Shown here piece after piece: positions 22,739-33,912 of a DNA stretch of 64,000 nt. Source of the stretch: Stenotrophomonas maltophilia (GTDB taxonomy: Bacteria; Pseudomonadota; Gammaproteobacteria; Xanthomonadales; Xanthomonadaceae); assembly GCF_003205835.1 (NCBI RefSeq), contig NZ_CP029773.1, positions 776,501 to 840,500 of the forward strand, in the 5' to 3' direction. The notes beneath the pieces were generated by a model. It searched no databases. It saw only the letters and a program-made list of their open reading frames with translations, and was not told where the DNA came from. Within the stretch, counting starts at the first letter, position 1. The number at the start of each line of letters is the position of its first letter. The position numbers and the translations under genes were made by a program.

Positions 22739-24445
22739 TCAGGTGTTGTCGACGCCCTTCCAGCCCTGTTCGCCAGCCAGCCGTTGCAGCAACGCCGACA
22801 GGTCGCGGGCGAAGCCGGCCATGTCGAACATGCCACTGTGGTCGCGTGCCTGGGCCACTTCGGCGCGCAGCGTGGCCAGCGCCGCCGAGTCATTGCCCAG
22901 TGTACTGGCGGTGGCGATGAATGCCGCATCGTCGGCGACATTCATCCGTGCCAGCCCCAGATGGTGGTTGAGGCTGCCGGCCACGCGCGCGGCGAAGGTG
23001 TCGCCGGGGCAGGTCAGCACCGGGCAGCCGGCCCATAGCGCGTCGGAGGCGGTGGTGTGTGCGTTGTACGGATGCGTGTCGAGGAACAGGTCGGCCAGCG
23101 GATAGCGGGCCAGGTACTGCGGATGTGGCAGCTTGGCCATGAACACCAGGCGTGCCGGATCCAGGCCAGCGGCCTGTGCGGCGCTGCGCAGGCGGGCGTC
23201 GGCCTGGCCGGGGCCGGACAGCAGCCACAGCACGCTGCCGGGCACGGCCTGCAGCACTGCGAAGGCGCGGCCCATGCTGCGCGGGTTGAGCTTGTAGCTG
23301 TTGTTGAAGCAGCAGAACACCACGCCGTGTTCGGGCAGCCCGCACTCCGCGCGGGACGGTGCCGGCTCCAGCATGCGGGTGTTGTCCGAGGGCTGGAACG
23401 CACGTGGCAGGCGCAGTACGCGCTCGCTGTAGTGGGGTTCCAGTGATGGCGGCAGAACGAAGCTGTCGCCGATCACTGCATCCAGCCACGGGGCGCCGGA
23501 CGTGCCGGGATACGCCAGCCAGTTCAGCTGCAGCGGGGCAGGGCGCATCGCCAGCACTTCCGGCGTACCGCCGCCGCCCCAGCCGCGCAGGTCGAACAGC
23601 AGGTCGATGCCCTGTGCGCGGATGCGTGCAGCAGTGTCTGCATGGCGCAGTGCGGCCACATCATGCAGCTGCGTGGCCACCTGCAGGCGCTGGCGGATGC
23701 GGCTGCCGTCATCCTGGTTCAGCGCGAACAGATGCAGCTGCAATGCCGGGTCATGACGCAGCTGCTCGAACAGGGCCACGGTCAGCAGCCCGGTGGGATG
23801 GGCGCCGAAACCATTGGAAAGGAAGCCGATCCGCAGCGGGCCCTGGGAACGCACCTTCACTGGCGGCAACGGCCGCACTGAAGCGGCAACGGCGGATGCA
23901 CGGGCGCGTGCGCAGGCCAACTGCTCGGCTGCGCTGGCATCTTCGCTGAGGAACGCGAACGGTTCGACCACGCCCTGCCCAGAGGCAAGTGCACCACGTA
24001 CCTGTGCCGCCAGTGCGTCCACGTCCTGCCAGTCGCACAGGCGACGCTGCCAGGCCAGGCGCTGGGCGGCGATGTAGGGCTCGCCCGGCATCAGCGCATG
24101 TGCGCGGCGATAAGCCGCTGCTGCGCCTTCGGCATCATCGGCATCTTCCAGCGCATGGCCCAGCCACAGCGCAATGCCCGGGTGCTGCGGGGCCAAGGCC
24201 GAGGCCTGGCCGAGCAGCTTCGCCGCATCGGCATGCGCGCCGGCCATCCAGGCCACGCGACCCAACCGTGCCAGTGCTTCAGGGTGGTTCGGGCGCAGCT
24301 GCAGCGCACGGCGCGCGGCCTGCTCGCCGGCGGCGATGTCGCCGGCTTCCAGCTCCAGGTCGGCCAGCATCACCCAGGCGACGAAATCGCCGGGCTGGCG
24401 TGCGATCGCCTGTTGCAGTTGCTGCCGCTGCTGCCAGGCCGGCAT
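22739..24445 (-). CDS. OGT-like TPR glycosyltransferase (GT41, SPINDLY-type)
   Basis: A 568-residue protein, the same length as the crystallised Xanthomonas campestris OGT homologue as I recall it. Residues 1-165 form TPR repeats (QPGDFVAWVMLADLELEAGD, then LRPNHPEALARLGRVAWMAG). The GT41 catalytic half has His216 in FGAHPTGLL, then LLFDLRGWGGGGTPEVLAMR, NWLAYPGTSG, FCCFNNSYKLNP and DTHPYNAHTTASDALWAGCPV, which resemble the sugar-nucleotide site. The predicted activity is transfer of GlcNAc or fucose to Ser/Thr of proteins; no bacterial substrate can be named. It lies 5 bp after prfA and should be co-transcribed with hemA-prfA. Confidence 0.9.
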   Translation of the reverse strand: MPAWQQRQQLQQAIARQPGDFVAWVMLADLELEAGDIAAGEQAARRALQLRPNHPEALARLGRVAWMAGAHADAAKLLGQASALAPQHPGIALWLGHALEDADDAEGAAAAYRRAHALMPGEPYIAAQRLAWQRRLCDWQDVDALAAQVRGALASGQGVVEPFAFLSEDASAAEQLACARARASAVAASVRPLPPVKVRSQGPLRIGFLSNGFGAHPTGLLTVALFEQLRHDPALQLHLFALNQDDGSRIRQRLQVATQLHDVAALRHADTAARIRAQGIDLLFDLRGWGGGGTPEVLAMRPAPLQLNWLAYPGTSGAPWLDAVIGDSFVLPPSLEPHYSERVLRLPRAFQPSDNTRMLEPAPSRAECGLPEHGVVFCCFNNSYKLNPRSMGRAFAVLQAVPGSVLWLLSGPGQADARLRSAAQAAGLDPARLVFMAKLPHPQYLARYPLADLFLDTHPYNAHTTASDALWAGCPVLTCPGDTFAARVAGSLNHHLGLARMNVADDAAFIATASTLGNDSAALATLRAEVAQARDHSGMFDMAGFARDLSALLQRLAGEQGWKGVDNT

Positions 24446-24450
24446 GCGAC

Positions 24451-25533
24451 TCAGCCCGCCGACAACTGGGCCAGGGCGTCGACCTGGTGCTCGTGGCTGA
24501 GCCGCTGCAGCAGCGGGTCGAGGTCGCCGGCCAGCACGTTGGGCAGGTCGTACAGGGTCAGGCCTTCCACGCGGTGGTCGGTGATCCGGCCCTGCGGGAA
24601 GTTGTAGGTGCGGATGCGCTGGCTGCGGTCGCCACTGCCCACCTGCAGGCGCCGCGATTCGGCCTGCGCCGCGTCCTGGCGCTGGCGCTCGGCATCGAGC
24701 AGCTGCGCTTTCAGGCGCTTCATCGCCTTGTCGCGGTTGGCGTGCTGGCTGCGCTCGGTCTGGCACTCCACCACCACGCCGGTCGGCACATGGGTGATGC
24801 GGATCGCCGATTCGGTCTTGTTCACGTGCTGGCCACCGGCGCCGGATGAGCGGAACGTATCCACCTTCAGGTCGGCCGGGTTGATGACGATGTCATCGAC
24901 CTCATCGGCCTCGGGAATGATCGCCACGGTGGCTGCCGAGGTATGGATGCGGCCCTGCGATTCGGTGGCCGGCACGCGCTGCACGCGATGCGTACCCGAT
25001 TCGAACTTCAGGCGCGAGAACGCGCCACGCCCGACCACGCGCGCCACCACTTCCTTGTAGCCGCCATGCTCGCCCGGGCTGTCCGATTCGATCTCGACCT
25101 TCCAGCCCTGACGCTCGGCGTAGCGGGCGTACATGCGGAACAGGTCGCCCGCAAAGATCGCGGCCTCGTCGCCGCCGGTACCCGCGCGCACTTCCAGGAA
25201 CAGGTTGCCTTCGTCACGCGGGTCGCGTGGCACCAGCAGGAGCGCCAGCTCCTGCTCCAGTTCCTGCAGGCGCGCCTGTGCAGCAGCGATTTCCTCATCG
25301 GCCAGCTCGCGCAGGTCGGGGTCGGCGCGCATGCCTTCGGCGGCGGCCAGATCGGCCTTGGCACGGGCTTCATCGGCCAGGGCGATGGCGATCGGTTCAA
25401 GTTGGGCGAATTCGCGCGAAAGGTCGCGGAAACGGGTGTTGTCGGCGACCACATCGGGTTCGGCGAGCAGGCGTTCCAGTTCTTCGCGGCGCTCGGCCAG
25501 CGCTTCCAGCTTACGGCGCAGGGTCGGCGTCAT
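24451..25533 (-). CDS. prfA: Peptide chain release factor 1
   Basis: A 360-residue RF1. The codon-recognition tripeptide PAT is in [17 protein letters not shown], and the catalytic GGQ is in [20 protein letters not shown] rather than SPF shows UAA/UAG specificity (RF1, not RF2). It terminates translation at the ribosome. The ATG at 25533 lies inside the 3' end of hemA (23-bp overlap), the conserved hemA-prfA pairing. Confidence 0.97.
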   Translation of the reverse strand: MTPTLRRKLEALAERREELERLLAEPDVVADNTRFRDLSREFAQLEPIAIALADEARAKADLAAAEGMRADPDLRELADEEIAAAQARLQELEQELALLLVPRDPRDEGNLFLEVRAGTGGDEAAIFAGDLFRMYARYAERQGWKVEIESDSPGEHGGYKEVVARVVGRGAFSRLKFESGTHRVQRVPATESQGRIHTSAATVAIIPEADEVDDIVINPADLKVDTFRSSGAGGQHVNKTESAIRITHVPTGVVVECQTERSQHANRDKAMKRLKAQLLDAERQRQDAAQAESRRLQVGSGDRSQRIRTYNFPQGRITDHRVEGLTLYDLPNVLAGDLDPLLQRLSHEHQVDALAQLSAG

Positions 25534-26794
25534 CGGGTCTCACGGGTGGGTGGCGGTAACCCGGCGTGGCCGGGAACAGGCGCTCGGCGGCGCGGGTCAG
25601 GTCAGCATCGCCACTCAGCGCGGCCGCGCGCAGCGCAGCAGTGGGCGGGTGCAGGAGTCGATTGGTCAGGCCGTGGGCCAGCAGTTCCAGCACTTCGTCG
25701 GCCGGCTTGCCGTTGGCCAGCTGCTGTCGCGCGCGCTCCAGCAGTTCGGTGCGGGTGGCTTCGCCGAACGCGCGCAGCTGTCGCAGTGGCGCCTGGTGGG
25801 CACTGGCCTGCTGGGTCTCGACGAAGCGCGACACCTGAAGGTCGATGATCGCTTCGGCCTCGGCGGCCGCTTCGCGGCGACCACGGCGGTTGTCTTCCAC
25901 CGCGCGCTCGAGATCGTCCACGGTGTAGAGGAAGGCGTCGTTGAGCGTGCCGACCTCGGCCTCGATGTCGCGTGGCACGGCCAGGTCGAACAGCAGCATC
26001 GGCTTGTGCCGGCGCGCGCGCAGGGCCTTGGCCACCATCTCGCGGTGGATCACCGGTTCGCGCGCGGCGGTGGCCGAGAACACTACGTCGGCCTCGCCCA
26101 GGTGGCGGTCCAGTTCGGTCAGCGGCAGCGCCACGCCGCCGTGGCGGCTGGCCAGCTCCTGGGCGTGGGCGAGGGTGCGGTTGGCGATCAGCAGCCGGCG
26201 CACCTTGCCTTCACTCAGGTGACGTGCAGCCAGCTCGATGGTCTCGCCGGCACCGACCAGCAGCACGGTGGAATCATCCAGGCGCGCGAACGCGTTCTGC
26301 GCCAGGCGCACCGCAGCCGAGGCTACCGACACCGGGTTGGCGCCGACCTGGGTATCGGTGCGCGCACGCTTGGCCACCGAGAAGGTCTGCTGGAACAACC
26401 GGTCCAGGCGCTGGCCGAGCAGGCCATGGTCACGCGCGGTCGACCAGGCATCCTTCACCTGGCCGAGGATCTGCGGTTCACCCAGCACCATCGAGTCCAG
26501 CCCGGTGGCGACCCGGAACAGGTGGCGCACGGCCTCGGCATCGGCATGCTGGTACAGGTAGCCCTGCAGGTCGCCGGCCTGGCTGCGCAGCCATTGGTCC
26601 AGCGCCTGCGCCGATTCGGCCACGGCGTACAGTTCGGTGCGGTTGCAGGTGGACAGCAGCACCGCCTCGGCGATCTGCGGGGTATCGCGCAGCGAACCGA
26701 GCGCGCGCGGCAACGCCTCACCGGCGAAGGCCGCGCGTTCGCGCAGCTCCACCGGTGCGGTCTGGTGATTCAGTCCGAGCACCCACAGGGTCAT
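25511..26794 (-). CDS. hemA: Glutamyl-tRNA reductase
   Basis: A 427-residue HemA. It starts [20 protein letters not shown], with the catalytic Cys in [14 protein letters not shown]. The NADPH domain contains [18 protein letters not shown] and the C-terminal dimerisation helix follows. It reduces glutamyl-tRNA(Glu) to glutamate-1-semialdehyde, the first step of tetrapyrrole synthesis. It is divergent from the TPR protein at 26849 across only 54 bp and leads the hemA-prfA-OGT cluster. Confidence 0.97.
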   Translation of the reverse strand: MTLWVLGLNHQTAPVELRERAAFAGEALPRALGSLRDTPQIAEAVLLSTCNRTELYAVAESAQALDQWLRSQAGDLQGYLYQHADAEAVRHLFRVATGLDSMVLGEPQILGQVKDAWSTARDHGLLGQRLDRLFQQTFSVAKRARTDTQVGANPVSVASAAVRLAQNAFARLDDSTVLLVGAGETIELAARHLSEGKVRRLLIANRTLAHAQELASRHGGVALPLTELDRHLGEADVVFSATAAREPVIHREMVAKALRARRHKPMLLFDLAVPRDIEAEVGTLNDAFLYTVDDLERAVEDNRRGRREAAAEAEAIIDLQVSRFVETQQASAHQAPLRQLRAFGEATRTELLERARQQLANGKPADEVLELLAHGLTNRLLHPPTAALRAAALSGDADLTRAAERLFPATPGYRHPPVRPDDADPAP

Positions 26795-26848
26795 TGTTCA
26801 GTTGCTTGCGATAAGCTGCTGGCCATTGGACGACATTTTAAGGCCCCG

Positions 26849-28543
26849 ATGCCGACGATGCCCGCATTGATTCGCATCCCCAGTGTTCTGCTGCTGTCCC
26901 TGGCCTGCAGCCAGGCCCTGGCAGCGGTGCCGGCCAAGGCCCCCGTGCGGGCCGCGGCCACTGAGGAACTGGCGCTGGAACCGGTGATGGCCGGTGAATT
27001 CGCCCTGCAGGCCGGCAAGCTGGCCGAGGCCGCGCGCTGGTACCTGCAGGCGGCCCAGCAGACCGACGGCGACGCCGGCCTGGCCGAGCGCGCGACCCGC
27101 ATTTCCATGCTGGCCAACGATGACGCCAGCGCGGCCAAGGGCCTGGCCCTGTGGCAGCAGCGCGCCCCACGCTCGCTGACCATGCGCAGTGCGGCCGGTG
27201 CGCTGGCCATGCGCCAGGGCGATGTGAAGGCGGCCCGCACCGAACTGCAGGCCCTGCTGGCCGACCCCGACGAGCGTGGCTGGAAGTTCGCGCTGGCCGC
27301 GCTGATCGGCGGTGGCCGTGATCCGGCGGTGCCGGCGCAGGTGCTGGGCGAGCTGGTTGACGCCAACGCCATTCCGCCGAAGATCGAGGCCTGGCAGGAG
27401 TTCGGTCGCCTGGCCCTGCGCATGGACAAGCCTGAGCTGGCGCGGCGCATGATCGATGAAGTGGTCAAGCGCTTCCCCGAAGAACCGCGCGTGGCGCTGC
27501 TGCGTGCCAGCCAGCTGCAGCAGGCGGGCGAGACCGACAAGGCATTGTCGCTGCTGCACGACGTGGAGCCGAAGACCCGCCAGGACCCGGAACTGCGCAA
27601 TGCCGTGGCCATCGCCTATGACAGCCTCGGCCAGCCCGCCGCCGCCGAGCGCGTGCTGGCGTTCGGCCCGCAGGACGTGCAGACCTGGGGCATGCGCGCC
27701 TCGCTGCTGGCCAAGCAGGGCGACAAGGCCGCGCTGTCGAACCTCTACAACGAACTGTCGCGGCAGGCGGCCAAGCCGGATCCGGCGCAGCGCCTGCTGC
27801 TGGGCAAGATCGCCGAGTACCTGAAGCGTTATCCCGAGGCGGTGCAGTGGTATCACAGCGTGCCCGGTGGCGATGAACTGAGCGAGGCGCGCCTGCGCGC
27901 GGCCAATGCCCAGGCCCTGGCCGGGCGCCTGCCGCTGGCGCTGGATGAAGTGCACGCGATCCAGTCCGATGCGGTGGTCGACGACGATGTGCGCCGCGAC
28001 GCCTACCTGCTGGAAGCCGAACTGCGCCAGCGCGCCGACGACAGTGCCGGTGAACTGGATGCGCTGGCCCGCGGCCTGGCCGCTTACCCGGATGACAACG
28101 GCCTGCTGTACGCCCGTGCGCTCACCTGGGAACGCCGCGACGACATCCCGCGCGCCGAGGCCGATCTGCGCAAGATCCTGGTGACCGAGCCGGAGAACGT
28201 GCCGGCTTTGAACGCGCTGGGTTACACCCTGGCCGATCGCACCGGCCGCCTGCAGGAAGCACTGGAGCTGATCGACCGCGCCCGCGTGGCCGAACCGGAC
28301 AACGCCGCCATCGTCGACAGCTACGGCTGGGTGCTGTATCGCCTGGGCCGCAAGGAAGAGGCACTTGTGCAGCTGCGCCGGGCCTGGACCCTGGCCAAGG
28401 ACCCGGAGATCGCTTCGCACGTTGGCGAAGTGCTGTGGGTGCTGGGCAAGCACGATGAGGCCCGTCATTTCTTCGAGGAAGCGGCCAAGCTCGATCCTGA
28501 AAACCGCGCGCTGCTGCGCGCCCGCGAGAAATTCAATCCATGA
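26849..28543 (+). CDS. Exported TPR-repeat protein upstream of lolB
   Basis: A 564-residue protein with a signal peptide ([21 protein letters not shown]) and tetratricopeptide repeats throughout. The C-terminal ones are clearest: [37 protein letters not shown] and [17 protein letters not shown]. Such proteins are conserved next to lolB in gammaproteobacteria and may help outer-membrane assembly. The stop overlaps the lolB start (ATGA). An alternative start is ATG 26858. The open frame upstream of 26849, antisense to hemA and prfA, is not coding. Confidence 0.88.
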   Translation: MPTMPALIRIPSVLLLSLACSQALAAVPAKAPVRAAATEELALEPVMAGEFALQAGKLAEAARWYLQAAQQTDGDAGLAERATRISMLANDDASAAKGLALWQQRAPRSLTMRSAAGALAMRQGDVKAARTELQALLADPDERGWKFALAALIGGGRDPAVPAQVLGELVDANAIPPKIEAWQEFGRLALRMDKPELARRMIDEVVKRFPEEPRVALLRASQLQQAGETDKALSLLHDVEPKTRQDPELRNAVAIAYDSLGQPAAAERVLAFGPQDVQTWGMRASLLAKQGDKAALSNLYNELSRQAAKPDPAQRLLLGKIAEYLKRYPEAVQWYHSVPGGDELSEARLRAANAQALAGRLPLALDEVHAIQSDAVVDDDVRRDAYLLEAELRQRADDSAGELDALARGLAAYPDDNGLLYARALTWERRDDIPRAEADLRKILVTEPENVPALNALGYTLADRTGRLQEALELIDRARVAEPDNAAIVDSYGWVLYRLGRKEEALVQLRRAWTLAKDPEIASHVGEVLWVLGKHDEARHFFEEAAKLDPENRALLRAREKFNP

Positions 28544-29199
28544 GTGTTTCCCTGATCCGGCCGCTGCTGTTGGCGGCCGCGACCCTGGCGGTCAGCGCCT
28601 GCACCAGCGTGGGCACGCAGAAGACCCCGGCGCCGGCGGTGGTCGAGATCGTGTCCGCCGAAGCCGCGCAGGCCGAGGCCGCACGCGTGGCCGCGCTGCA
28701 GGCACAGCCGGACTGGGCCTTCCAGGGCCGGGTCGCGGTCAGCAAGGGCAAGGATGGCGGCAGTGGCCGCATCGACTGGAAGCAGGACGGCCGCCGCTAC
28801 GTGGTCGAATTGAGCGCGCCGGTGACCCGGCAGAGCTGGAAGCTGACCGGCGATACCCATTCCGAAGCTGGCCGCCTGGAAGGGCTGGCCGGCGGTCCGC
28901 GTGACGGCGAGGATGCCCAGCAGCTGCTGCTGGAGGCGACTGGCTGGGACATTCCGGTCAACCAGCTGCCGGAGTGGATCCGCGGCCTGGTGGCCGGCGA
29001 CGCCGCTGGCCCGGAGAAGGTCGAGCGCGACGGTGAAGGCCGGCCGCGTCGCATGCAGCAGATGGGCTGGCAGGTGCAGTACCTGGACTGGTACCCGGCC
29101 GAGGCCGGGCGCCCGGATTTGCCGCGCCGGATCGAAGCCAGCAATGGCGACGCCAAGGTGCGCCTGCTGGTGGACCAGTGGGGGCAGGGCACGCCATGA
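28540..29199 (+). CDS. lolB: Outer-membrane lipoprotein insertion protein LolB
   Basis: A 219-residue lipoprotein with lipobox LAVSAC (Cys at about residue 21). The LolB fold is recognisable from [43 protein letters not shown] and [15 protein letters not shown]. It accepts lipoproteins from LolA and inserts them in the outer membrane. It is coupled to the TPR gene upstream and to ispE downstream by ATGA overlaps. Confidence 0.95.
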   Translation: MSVSLIRPLLLAAATLAVSACTSVGTQKTPAPAVVEIVSAEAAQAEAARVAALQAQPDWAFQGRVAVSKGKDGGSGRIDWKQDGRRYVVELSAPVTRQSWKLTGDTHSEAGRLEGLAGGPRDGEDAQQLLLEATGWDIPVNQLPEWIRGLVAGDAAGPEKVERDGEGRPRRMQQMGWQVQYLDWYPAEAGRPDLPRRIEASNGDAKVRLLVDQWGQGTP

Positions 29200-30065
29200 G
29201 TGCCGGGCGCGACGACGCGGGCTGGTCCTGGTGGCCGGCCCCGGCCAAGCTGAACCTGTTCCTGCATATCACCGGCCGCCGCGCCGACGGTTACCACGAG
29301 CTGCAGACCGTGTTCCGCCTGCTGGACTGGGGCGACCGCATCGGCCTGCGTCTGCGTGAAGACGGCCAGGTGCGCCGGCAGGGCGAGGGGCTGGCTGGCG
29401 TGGCCGAGGCCGATGATCTGGCGGTGCGTGCCGCGCGATTGCTCAAAGAAGTGGCAAATGTCGCGCAAGGTGCGGACATCGTCGTTGAAAAGCATGTATC
29501 TGCCGGTGGCGGCTTCGGCGGCGGTTCGTCCGATGCCGCCACCGTGCTGGTGGTGCTGAACCGCCTGTGGCGGGCCGGTCTGGACGAGGACGCGCTGGCC
29601 GCGCTGGGCCTGCGCCTGGGTGCGGACGTGCCGGTGTTCGTGCGCGGGCGCAATGCCTGGGCCGAAGGGGTGGGCGAGCGCCTGCAGCCGATCGTGCTGG
29701 AACCGGCCTGGTATGTGGTGGTTGAACCGGGCGTTCATGTTCCCACCCCGGCCCTGTTCGCAGACCCGGATTTGACGCGCGACAGCCCAGTGGCGAAAAT
29801 AGAGGACTTCGCTTCCGGAACCTTGGTCGGGAACGCGTTCGAACCGGTGCTGCGCCGCCGTGAGCCTGCCGTCGAGGCAGCGTTCGCAGCGTTGAGCGAC
29901 ATCGGCACGGCGCGGCTGACCGGTTCGGGAAGTGGTTGTTTCGTCGAGTTCGCATCGCAGTCTGCCGCAGAGCAGGGACGATCGAAGTTGCCGAAGGAGT
30001 TGCGGGCAAGGGTGGCAGCGGGCGTTGCGCGTTCGCCACTGCTGGATGCACTCGAGCAACACTGA
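29196..30065 (+). CDS. ispE: 4-diphosphocytidyl-2-C-methyl-D-erythritol kinase
   Basis: A 289-residue GHMP kinase. [25 protein letters not shown] is the substrate site, [19 protein letters not shown] the glycine-rich ATP loop, and [14 protein letters not shown] the third GHMP motif. It phosphorylates CDP-ME in the MEP isoprenoid pathway. [12 protein letters not shown] at 29196 overlaps the lolB stop. A tRNA-Gln follows 11 bp after the stop. Confidence 0.97.
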   Translation: MSAGRDDAGWSWWPAPAKLNLFLHITGRRADGYHELQTVFRLLDWGDRIGLRLREDGQVRRQGEGLAGVAEADDLAVRAARLLKEVANVAQGADIVVEKHVSAGGGFGGGSSDAATVLVVLNRLWRAGLDEDALAALGLRLGADVPVFVRGRNAWAEGVGERLQPIVLEPAWYVVVEPGVHVPTPALFADPDLTRDSPVAKIEDFASGTLVGNAFEPVLRRREPAVEAAFAALSDIGTARLTGSGSGCFVEFASQSAAEQGRSKLPKELRARVAAGVARSPLLDALEQH

Positions 30066-30076
30066 TTTATCAATGC

Positions 30077-30153
30077 AGGGGCGTCGCCAAGAGGCCCAAG
30101 GCACCAGGTTTTGATCCTGGCATTCGTAGGTTCGAATCCTACCGCCCCTGCCA
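30077..30153 (+). tRNA. tRNA-Gln (anticodon TTG)
   Basis: The acceptor stem AGGGGCG/CGCCCCT is followed by G and an encoded CCA. The anticodon stem CCAGG/CCTGG holds the loop TTTTGAT with anticodon TTG, and the T arm has GGTTCGAATCC. It sits between ispE and prs, its usual place in gammaproteobacteria. Confidence 0.97.
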
Positions 30154-30289
30154 ATAGCGGCTGTGTCCGCGCCTTCCAGCGCATCACCTGCGCGGGACGT
30201 GGAAACAACCGCGGTGTTGTCAGCAGCAAGGGTCCATCGGGTCCTTGCCGACTCCGGATCCCCGCCACTCGTCCCCGCCCGAGACAATC

Positions 30290-31252
30290 ATGATGCAAGA
30301 GTCCCCGAACCTGCTGGTCTTTTCCGGCAACGCCAACAAACGTCTGGCGCAGAACATCTGCAAGGAACTGGGGGTTCGCCCGGGCAAGGCGCTGGTCTCG
30401 CACTTCTCCGATGGTGAAGTGCAGGTGGAAATCGAAGAGAACGTCCGCAAGCAGGACGTGTTCGTGATCCAGCCGACCTGCGCGCCGAGCGCGGAAAACC
30501 TGATGGAACTGCTGGTGCTGATCGACGCGCTCAAGCGCGCATCGGTGGCCAGCGTGACCGCCGTGGTGCCGTACTTCGGCTACTCGCGCCAGGATCGCCG
30601 CATGCGTTCCTCGCGCGTGCCGATCACCGCCAAGCTGGCGGCGAAGATGTTCAGCACCGCTGGCGCTGATCGCGTGCTGACCGTCGACCTGCACGCCGAC
30701 CAGATCCAGGGCTTCTTCGATATTCCGGTGGACAACGTGTATGCGTCCCCGCTGCTGCTGGCCGACATCTGGCGCGCCTACGGCACCGAGAACCTGATCG
30801 TTGTGTCGCCGGACGTGGGCGGCGTGGTCCGCGCCCGTGCGGTCGCCAAGCGCCTGGATGACGCCGATCTGGCGATCATCGACAAGCGCCGCCCGCGCGC
30901 CAACGTCTCCACCGTGATGAACATCATCGGTGACGTCGAAGGCAAGACCTGCGTGATGGTCGATGACATCGTCGATACCGCCGGTACCCTGTGCGCCGCT
31001 GCCGCTGCCCTGAAGGCGCGCGGTGCGCTCAAGGTCGCCGCCTACTGCACCCATGCGGTGCTGTCGGGCCCGGCGGTGGACAACATCACCAATTCCCAGC
31101 TCGACGAGCTGGTGGTGACCGACACCATCCCGCTGAAGGACGCAGCGCGGGTGTGCAGCAAGATCCGCCAGCTGAGCGTGGCGGAAATGCTGGCCGAAAC
31201 GATGCGCCGCATCGCCTTCGGCGAGTCGGTCAGCTCGCTGTACGTCGACTGA
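30290..31252 (+). CDS. prs: Ribose-phosphate pyrophosphokinase
   Basis: A 320-residue PRPP synthetase. Landmarks are [29 protein letters not shown], the flexible loop [29 protein letters not shown] and the PRPP loop [17 protein letters not shown]. It makes PRPP from ribose-5-phosphate and ATP for nucleotide, His and Trp synthesis. ATG codons at 30290 and 30293 are both possible. rplY follows at 110 bp. Confidence 0.97.
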   Translation: MMQESPNLLVFSGNANKRLAQNICKELGVRPGKALVSHFSDGEVQVEIEENVRKQDVFVIQPTCAPSAENLMELLVLIDALKRASVASVTAVVPYFGYSRQDRRMRSSRVPITAKLAAKMFSTAGADRVLTVDLHADQIQGFFDIPVDNVYASPLLLADIWRAYGTENLIVVSPDVGGVVRARAVAKRLDDADLAIIDKRRPRANVSTVMNIIGDVEGKTCVMVDDIVDTAGTLCAAAAALKARGALKVAAYCTHAVLSGPAVDNITNSQLDELVVTDTIPLKDAARVCSKIRQLSVAEMLAETMRRIAFGESVSSLYVD

Positions 31253-31362
31253 GTTTTTCGTCCCTGCCGGCAACGGCGGGGACATACCCCGGGTGCTTCT
31301 GGTCGCGGAAGCATCTTCAACCGCCACGCCGCAGGGCGCGGCAACAACCTGAGTAGTCGAAA

Positions 31363-31980
31363 ATGTCGAAGACCCATGAAATCAAGGTCACCAAGCGTGA
31401 ACTGCAGCGTAAGGGTGCGAGCCGCCGCCTGCGTCACGCTGGTGTGATCCCGGCCATCGTGTACGGCGGCAACGCCGAGCCGGTCGCCATCAGCCTGGAC
31501 CACAACGAAATCTGGCTGGCCCAGCAGAACGAGTGGTTCTATGCCTCGATCCTGGACCTGAACCTGGACGGCCAGGTGCAGAAGGTCCTGCTGCGTGACA
31601 TGCAGCGCCACCCGTACAAGCAGCTGATCATGCACCTGGACTTCCAGCGCGTGAACGAGAACGAAGCCCTGACCGCTTCGGTCCCGCTGCACTTCATCAA
31701 CGAAGACACCTCGCCGGCTGGCAAGGCTGCCGACGTCGTGGTCACCCACGAACTGAAGGAAGTGACCATCACCTGCCTGCCGAAGGACCTGCCGGAGTCG
31801 ATCGAAGTCGACCTGGGCGAGCTGAAGGCCGGTGACGTGGTGTACCTGTCCAACATCAAGCTGCCGAAGGGCGTGGAAATCCCGGCCCTGGCGCTGGGCA
31901 AGGACCACGACGACGCCATCGTCACCGCCAAGGCCGGCAAGGCCGACGCGGCTGACGAAGAAGCGGCTGCCGCCGAGTAA
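31363..31980 (+). CDS. rplY: 50S ribosomal protein L25/Ctc (long form)
   Basis: A 205-residue protein of the long Ctc type. The N-terminal 5S rRNA-binding L25 domain (KRELQRKGASRRLRHAGVIPAIVYGGNAEP) is followed by the C-terminal TL5-like beta domain (VDLGELKAGDVVYLSNIKLPKG) and an Ala/Glu-rich tail. It binds 5S rRNA in the large subunit. It precedes pth, with a strong hairpin between them. Confidence 0.96.
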   Translation: MSKTHEIKVTKRELQRKGASRRLRHAGVIPAIVYGGNAEPVAISLDHNEIWLAQQNEWFYASILDLNLDGQVQKVLLRDMQRHPYKQLIMHLDFQRVNENEALTASVPLHFINEDTSPAGKAADVVVTHELKEVTITCLPKDLPESIEVDLGELKAGDVVYLSNIKLPKGVEIPALALGKDHDDAIVTAKAGKADAADEEAAAAE

Positions 31981-31987
31981 TACCGCT

Positions 31988-32015
31988 ACGGTGCCTGCCT
32001 CCGGGCAGGCACCGT
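31988..32015 (+). promoter_or_regulatory. Stable hairpin between rplY and pth
   Basis: ACGGTGCCTGCC and GGCAGGCACCGT form a perfect 12-bp stem with a TCCG loop, ending 13 nt before the pth ATG. No T tract follows, so partial attenuation, mRNA processing or 3'-end protection of rplY is likelier than full termination. Confidence 0.6.
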
Positions 32016-32028
32016 ATTGGAAGGAACC

Positions 32029-32607
32029 ATGGCAGGACTGCGACTGATCGTCGGTCTGGGCAACCCCGGATCGGAACACGTCCGGACCCGGCACAATGCC
32101 GGGTTTCATTTCGTTGAGGCCCTGGCGGAAAAAGCCGGTGCGCGATGGAATGTGGACAGCAAGCTGTTCGGTGAGACCGCCAAGGTCGAGATCGCCGGGC
32201 AGACGGTGTGGCTGCTCAAGCCCGCCACCTTCATGAACCTCAGCGGCAAGTCGGTCACCGCCGCACAGCGGTTCTGGAAGATCGAGCCGGAAGAAACCCT
32301 GCTGGCCCACGACGAACTGGACCTGGCGCCCGGCGTGGCGCGGCTGAAGTTCGACGGTGGCCACGGTGGCCAGAACGGCCTGCGCGACACCATCCGCCTG
32401 CTCGGCCACGGCAAGTTCCATCGCCTGCGCGTGGGCATCGGCCATCCTGGCCACAAGGACCGCGTGGTGGGTTGGGTGCTTGGCCGCCCGTCGAAGGACG
32501 ACGACGTGCTGATCGCGCGCGCCATCGATGATGCGATCGACGTGCTGCCGCTGGCGGTGCAGGGCGATTTCAGCGAAGCGATGAAGCGTCTGCACACCCC
32601 GAAATAA
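32029..32607 (+). CDS. pth: Peptidyl-tRNA hydrolase
   Basis: A 192-residue Pth. [23 protein letters not shown] contains the catalytic His, followed by [15 protein letters not shown] and the [17 protein letters not shown] loop. It recycles peptidyl-tRNAs released by drop-off. GGAAGGAA precedes the ATG at 32029. It is part of the prs-rplY-pth-ychF order. Confidence 0.97.
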   Translation: MAGLRLIVGLGNPGSEHVRTRHNAGFHFVEALAEKAGARWNVDSKLFGETAKVEIAGQTVWLLKPATFMNLSGKSVTAAQRFWKIEPEETLLAHDELDLAPGVARLKFDGGHGGQNGLRDTIRLLGHGKFHRLRVGIGHPGHKDRVVGWVLGRPSKDDDVLIARAIDDAIDVLPLAVQGDFSEAMKRLHTPK

Positions 32608-32615
32608 CCGGTGGG

Positions 32616-32677
32616 TACCGACCGCTGGTCGGCAACGGGCATCAACCGGCCCCGGTAGTTGCCAACCTTGGTTGGCA
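32616..32677 (+). repeat. Two SMAG-type hairpins between pth and ychF
   Basis: TACCGACCGCTGGTCGGCA (32616-32634) and GTAG plus TTGCCAACCTTGGTTGGCA (32655-32677). The stems are GC/AT-shifted variants of the palindrome family seen at 13152 and 17831. Confidence 0.7.
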
Positions 32678-32758
32678 GATGTTGAACACCGAGATGGATT
32701 GGCCAAGCAGCGCGCGCGCTGTTTCACCAATCACTTTCACCCCAGAGAGCTGTCACCC

Positions 32759-33850
32759 ATGGGTATCAAATGCGGCATCGTCGGCCTGCCCAACGTCGGC
32801 AAGTCGACCCTGTTCAATGCGCTGACCAAGGCGGGTATCGCCGCGGCGAACTTCCCGTTCTGCACCATCGAGCCGAACGTCGGCATCGTGCCGGTGCCGG
32901 ATCCGCGCCTGAACGAGCTGGCAGCGATCATCAACCCGCAGAAGGTCATCCCGACCGCGGTCGAGTTCGTCGACATCGCCGGCCTGGTGGCCGGTGCCGC
33001 CAGCGGTGAAGGCCTGGGCAACAAGTTCCTGGCGCACATCCGCGAAGTCGATGCGATCACCCACGTGGTGCGCTGCTTCGAGAACGCCGACGTCATCCAC
33101 GTCAACAACAAGGTCGACCCGATTTCGGACATCGAAACCATCGATACCGAACTGGCGCTGGCCGACCTGGACAGCGTCGAGAAGGCGCTGAACCGTGCCG
33201 AGCGCGCGGCCAAGGGCGGTGACAAGGATGCAGCAGCGCGCAAGCCGGTGCTGGCCAAGCTGCAGGCGGCGCTGTCCGACGGCAAGTCCGGCCGCTCGGT
33301 GGGCCTGGACGAGGAAGAGAAGGCGCTGGTGCGCGATCTGTTCCTGCTGACCCTGAAGCCGGTGATGTACATCGCCAACGTGCTGGAAGACGGTTTCGAC
33401 AACAACCCGCACCTGGAAGCCGTGCGCGCGCATGCCGCCGCTGAAGGCGCACAGGTGGTGCCGGTGTCGGCCGCGATCGAAGAAGAGCTGTCCCAGCTCG
33501 ACGACGAAGACCGCGATACCTTCCTCGCCGACCTCGGCCTGAGCGAGCCGGGCCTGAACCGCGTGATCAACGCGGCCTACAGCCTGCTCGGCCTGCAGAC
33601 CTACTTCACCGCTGGCGTGAAGGAAGTCCGCGCGTGGACCGTGCGCAAGGGCGCCACCGCCCCGCAGGCTGCCGCGGTCATCCACACCGACTTCGAGAAG
33701 GGCTTCATCCGCGCCGAAACCATCGCGTATGACGACTTCATCAAGTACAAGGGCGAAGCCGGCGCCAAGGAAGCCGGTCGCCTGCGCCTGGAAGGCAAGG
33801 AATACCGGGTGCAGGAAGGCGACATCCTGCACTTCCGCTTCAACGTCTGA
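32759..33850 (+). CDS. ychF: Redox-regulated ATPase YchF (Obg family)
   Basis: A 363-residue OBG-family P-loop ATPase. The Walker A is [21 protein letters not shown]3 is [20 protein letters not shown], and [12 protein letters not shown] replaces the usual NKxD motif, consistent with ATP preference. The C-terminal TGS domain ends [13 protein letters not shown]. It associates with the ribosome. The gene is followed by an intrinsic terminator. Confidence 0.97.
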   Translation: MGIKCGIVGLPNVGKSTLFNALTKAGIAAANFPFCTIEPNVGIVPVPDPRLNELAAIINPQKVIPTAVEFVDIAGLVAGAASGEGLGNKFLAHIREVDAITHVVRCFENADVIHVNNKVDPISDIETIDTELALADLDSVEKALNRAERAAKGGDKDAAARKPVLAKLQAALSDGKSGRSVGLDEEEKALVRDLFLLTLKPVMYIANVLEDGFDNNPHLEAVRAHAAAEGAQVVPVSAAIEEELSQLDDEDRDTFLADLGLSEPGLNRVINAAYSLLGLQTYFTAGVKEVRAWTVRKGATAPQAAAVIHTDFEKGFIRAETIAYDDFIKYKGEAGAKEAGRLRLEGKEYRVQEGDILHFRFNV

Positions 33851-33875
33851 TCCAGCAGCAGCGGATCGACCCAGG

Positions 33876-33899
33876 ACGCCCCGCCTTGTGCGGGGCGTT
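33876..33899 (+). terminator. ychF: Intrinsic terminator of ychF
   Basis: ACGCCCCGC and GCGGGGCGT form a 9-bp stem with a CTTGT loop, starting 25 bp after the stop. The T-rich tail is interrupted (TTCGCGTTT). Confidence 0.75.
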
Positions 33900-33912
33900 C
33901 GCGTTTCTGGTG

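Noticed and set aside
25133..26848. An N-terminal extension of the TPR protein by 572 codons.
   Set aside because: The stretch is antisense to prfA and hemA; the signal peptide at 26849 marks the real start.
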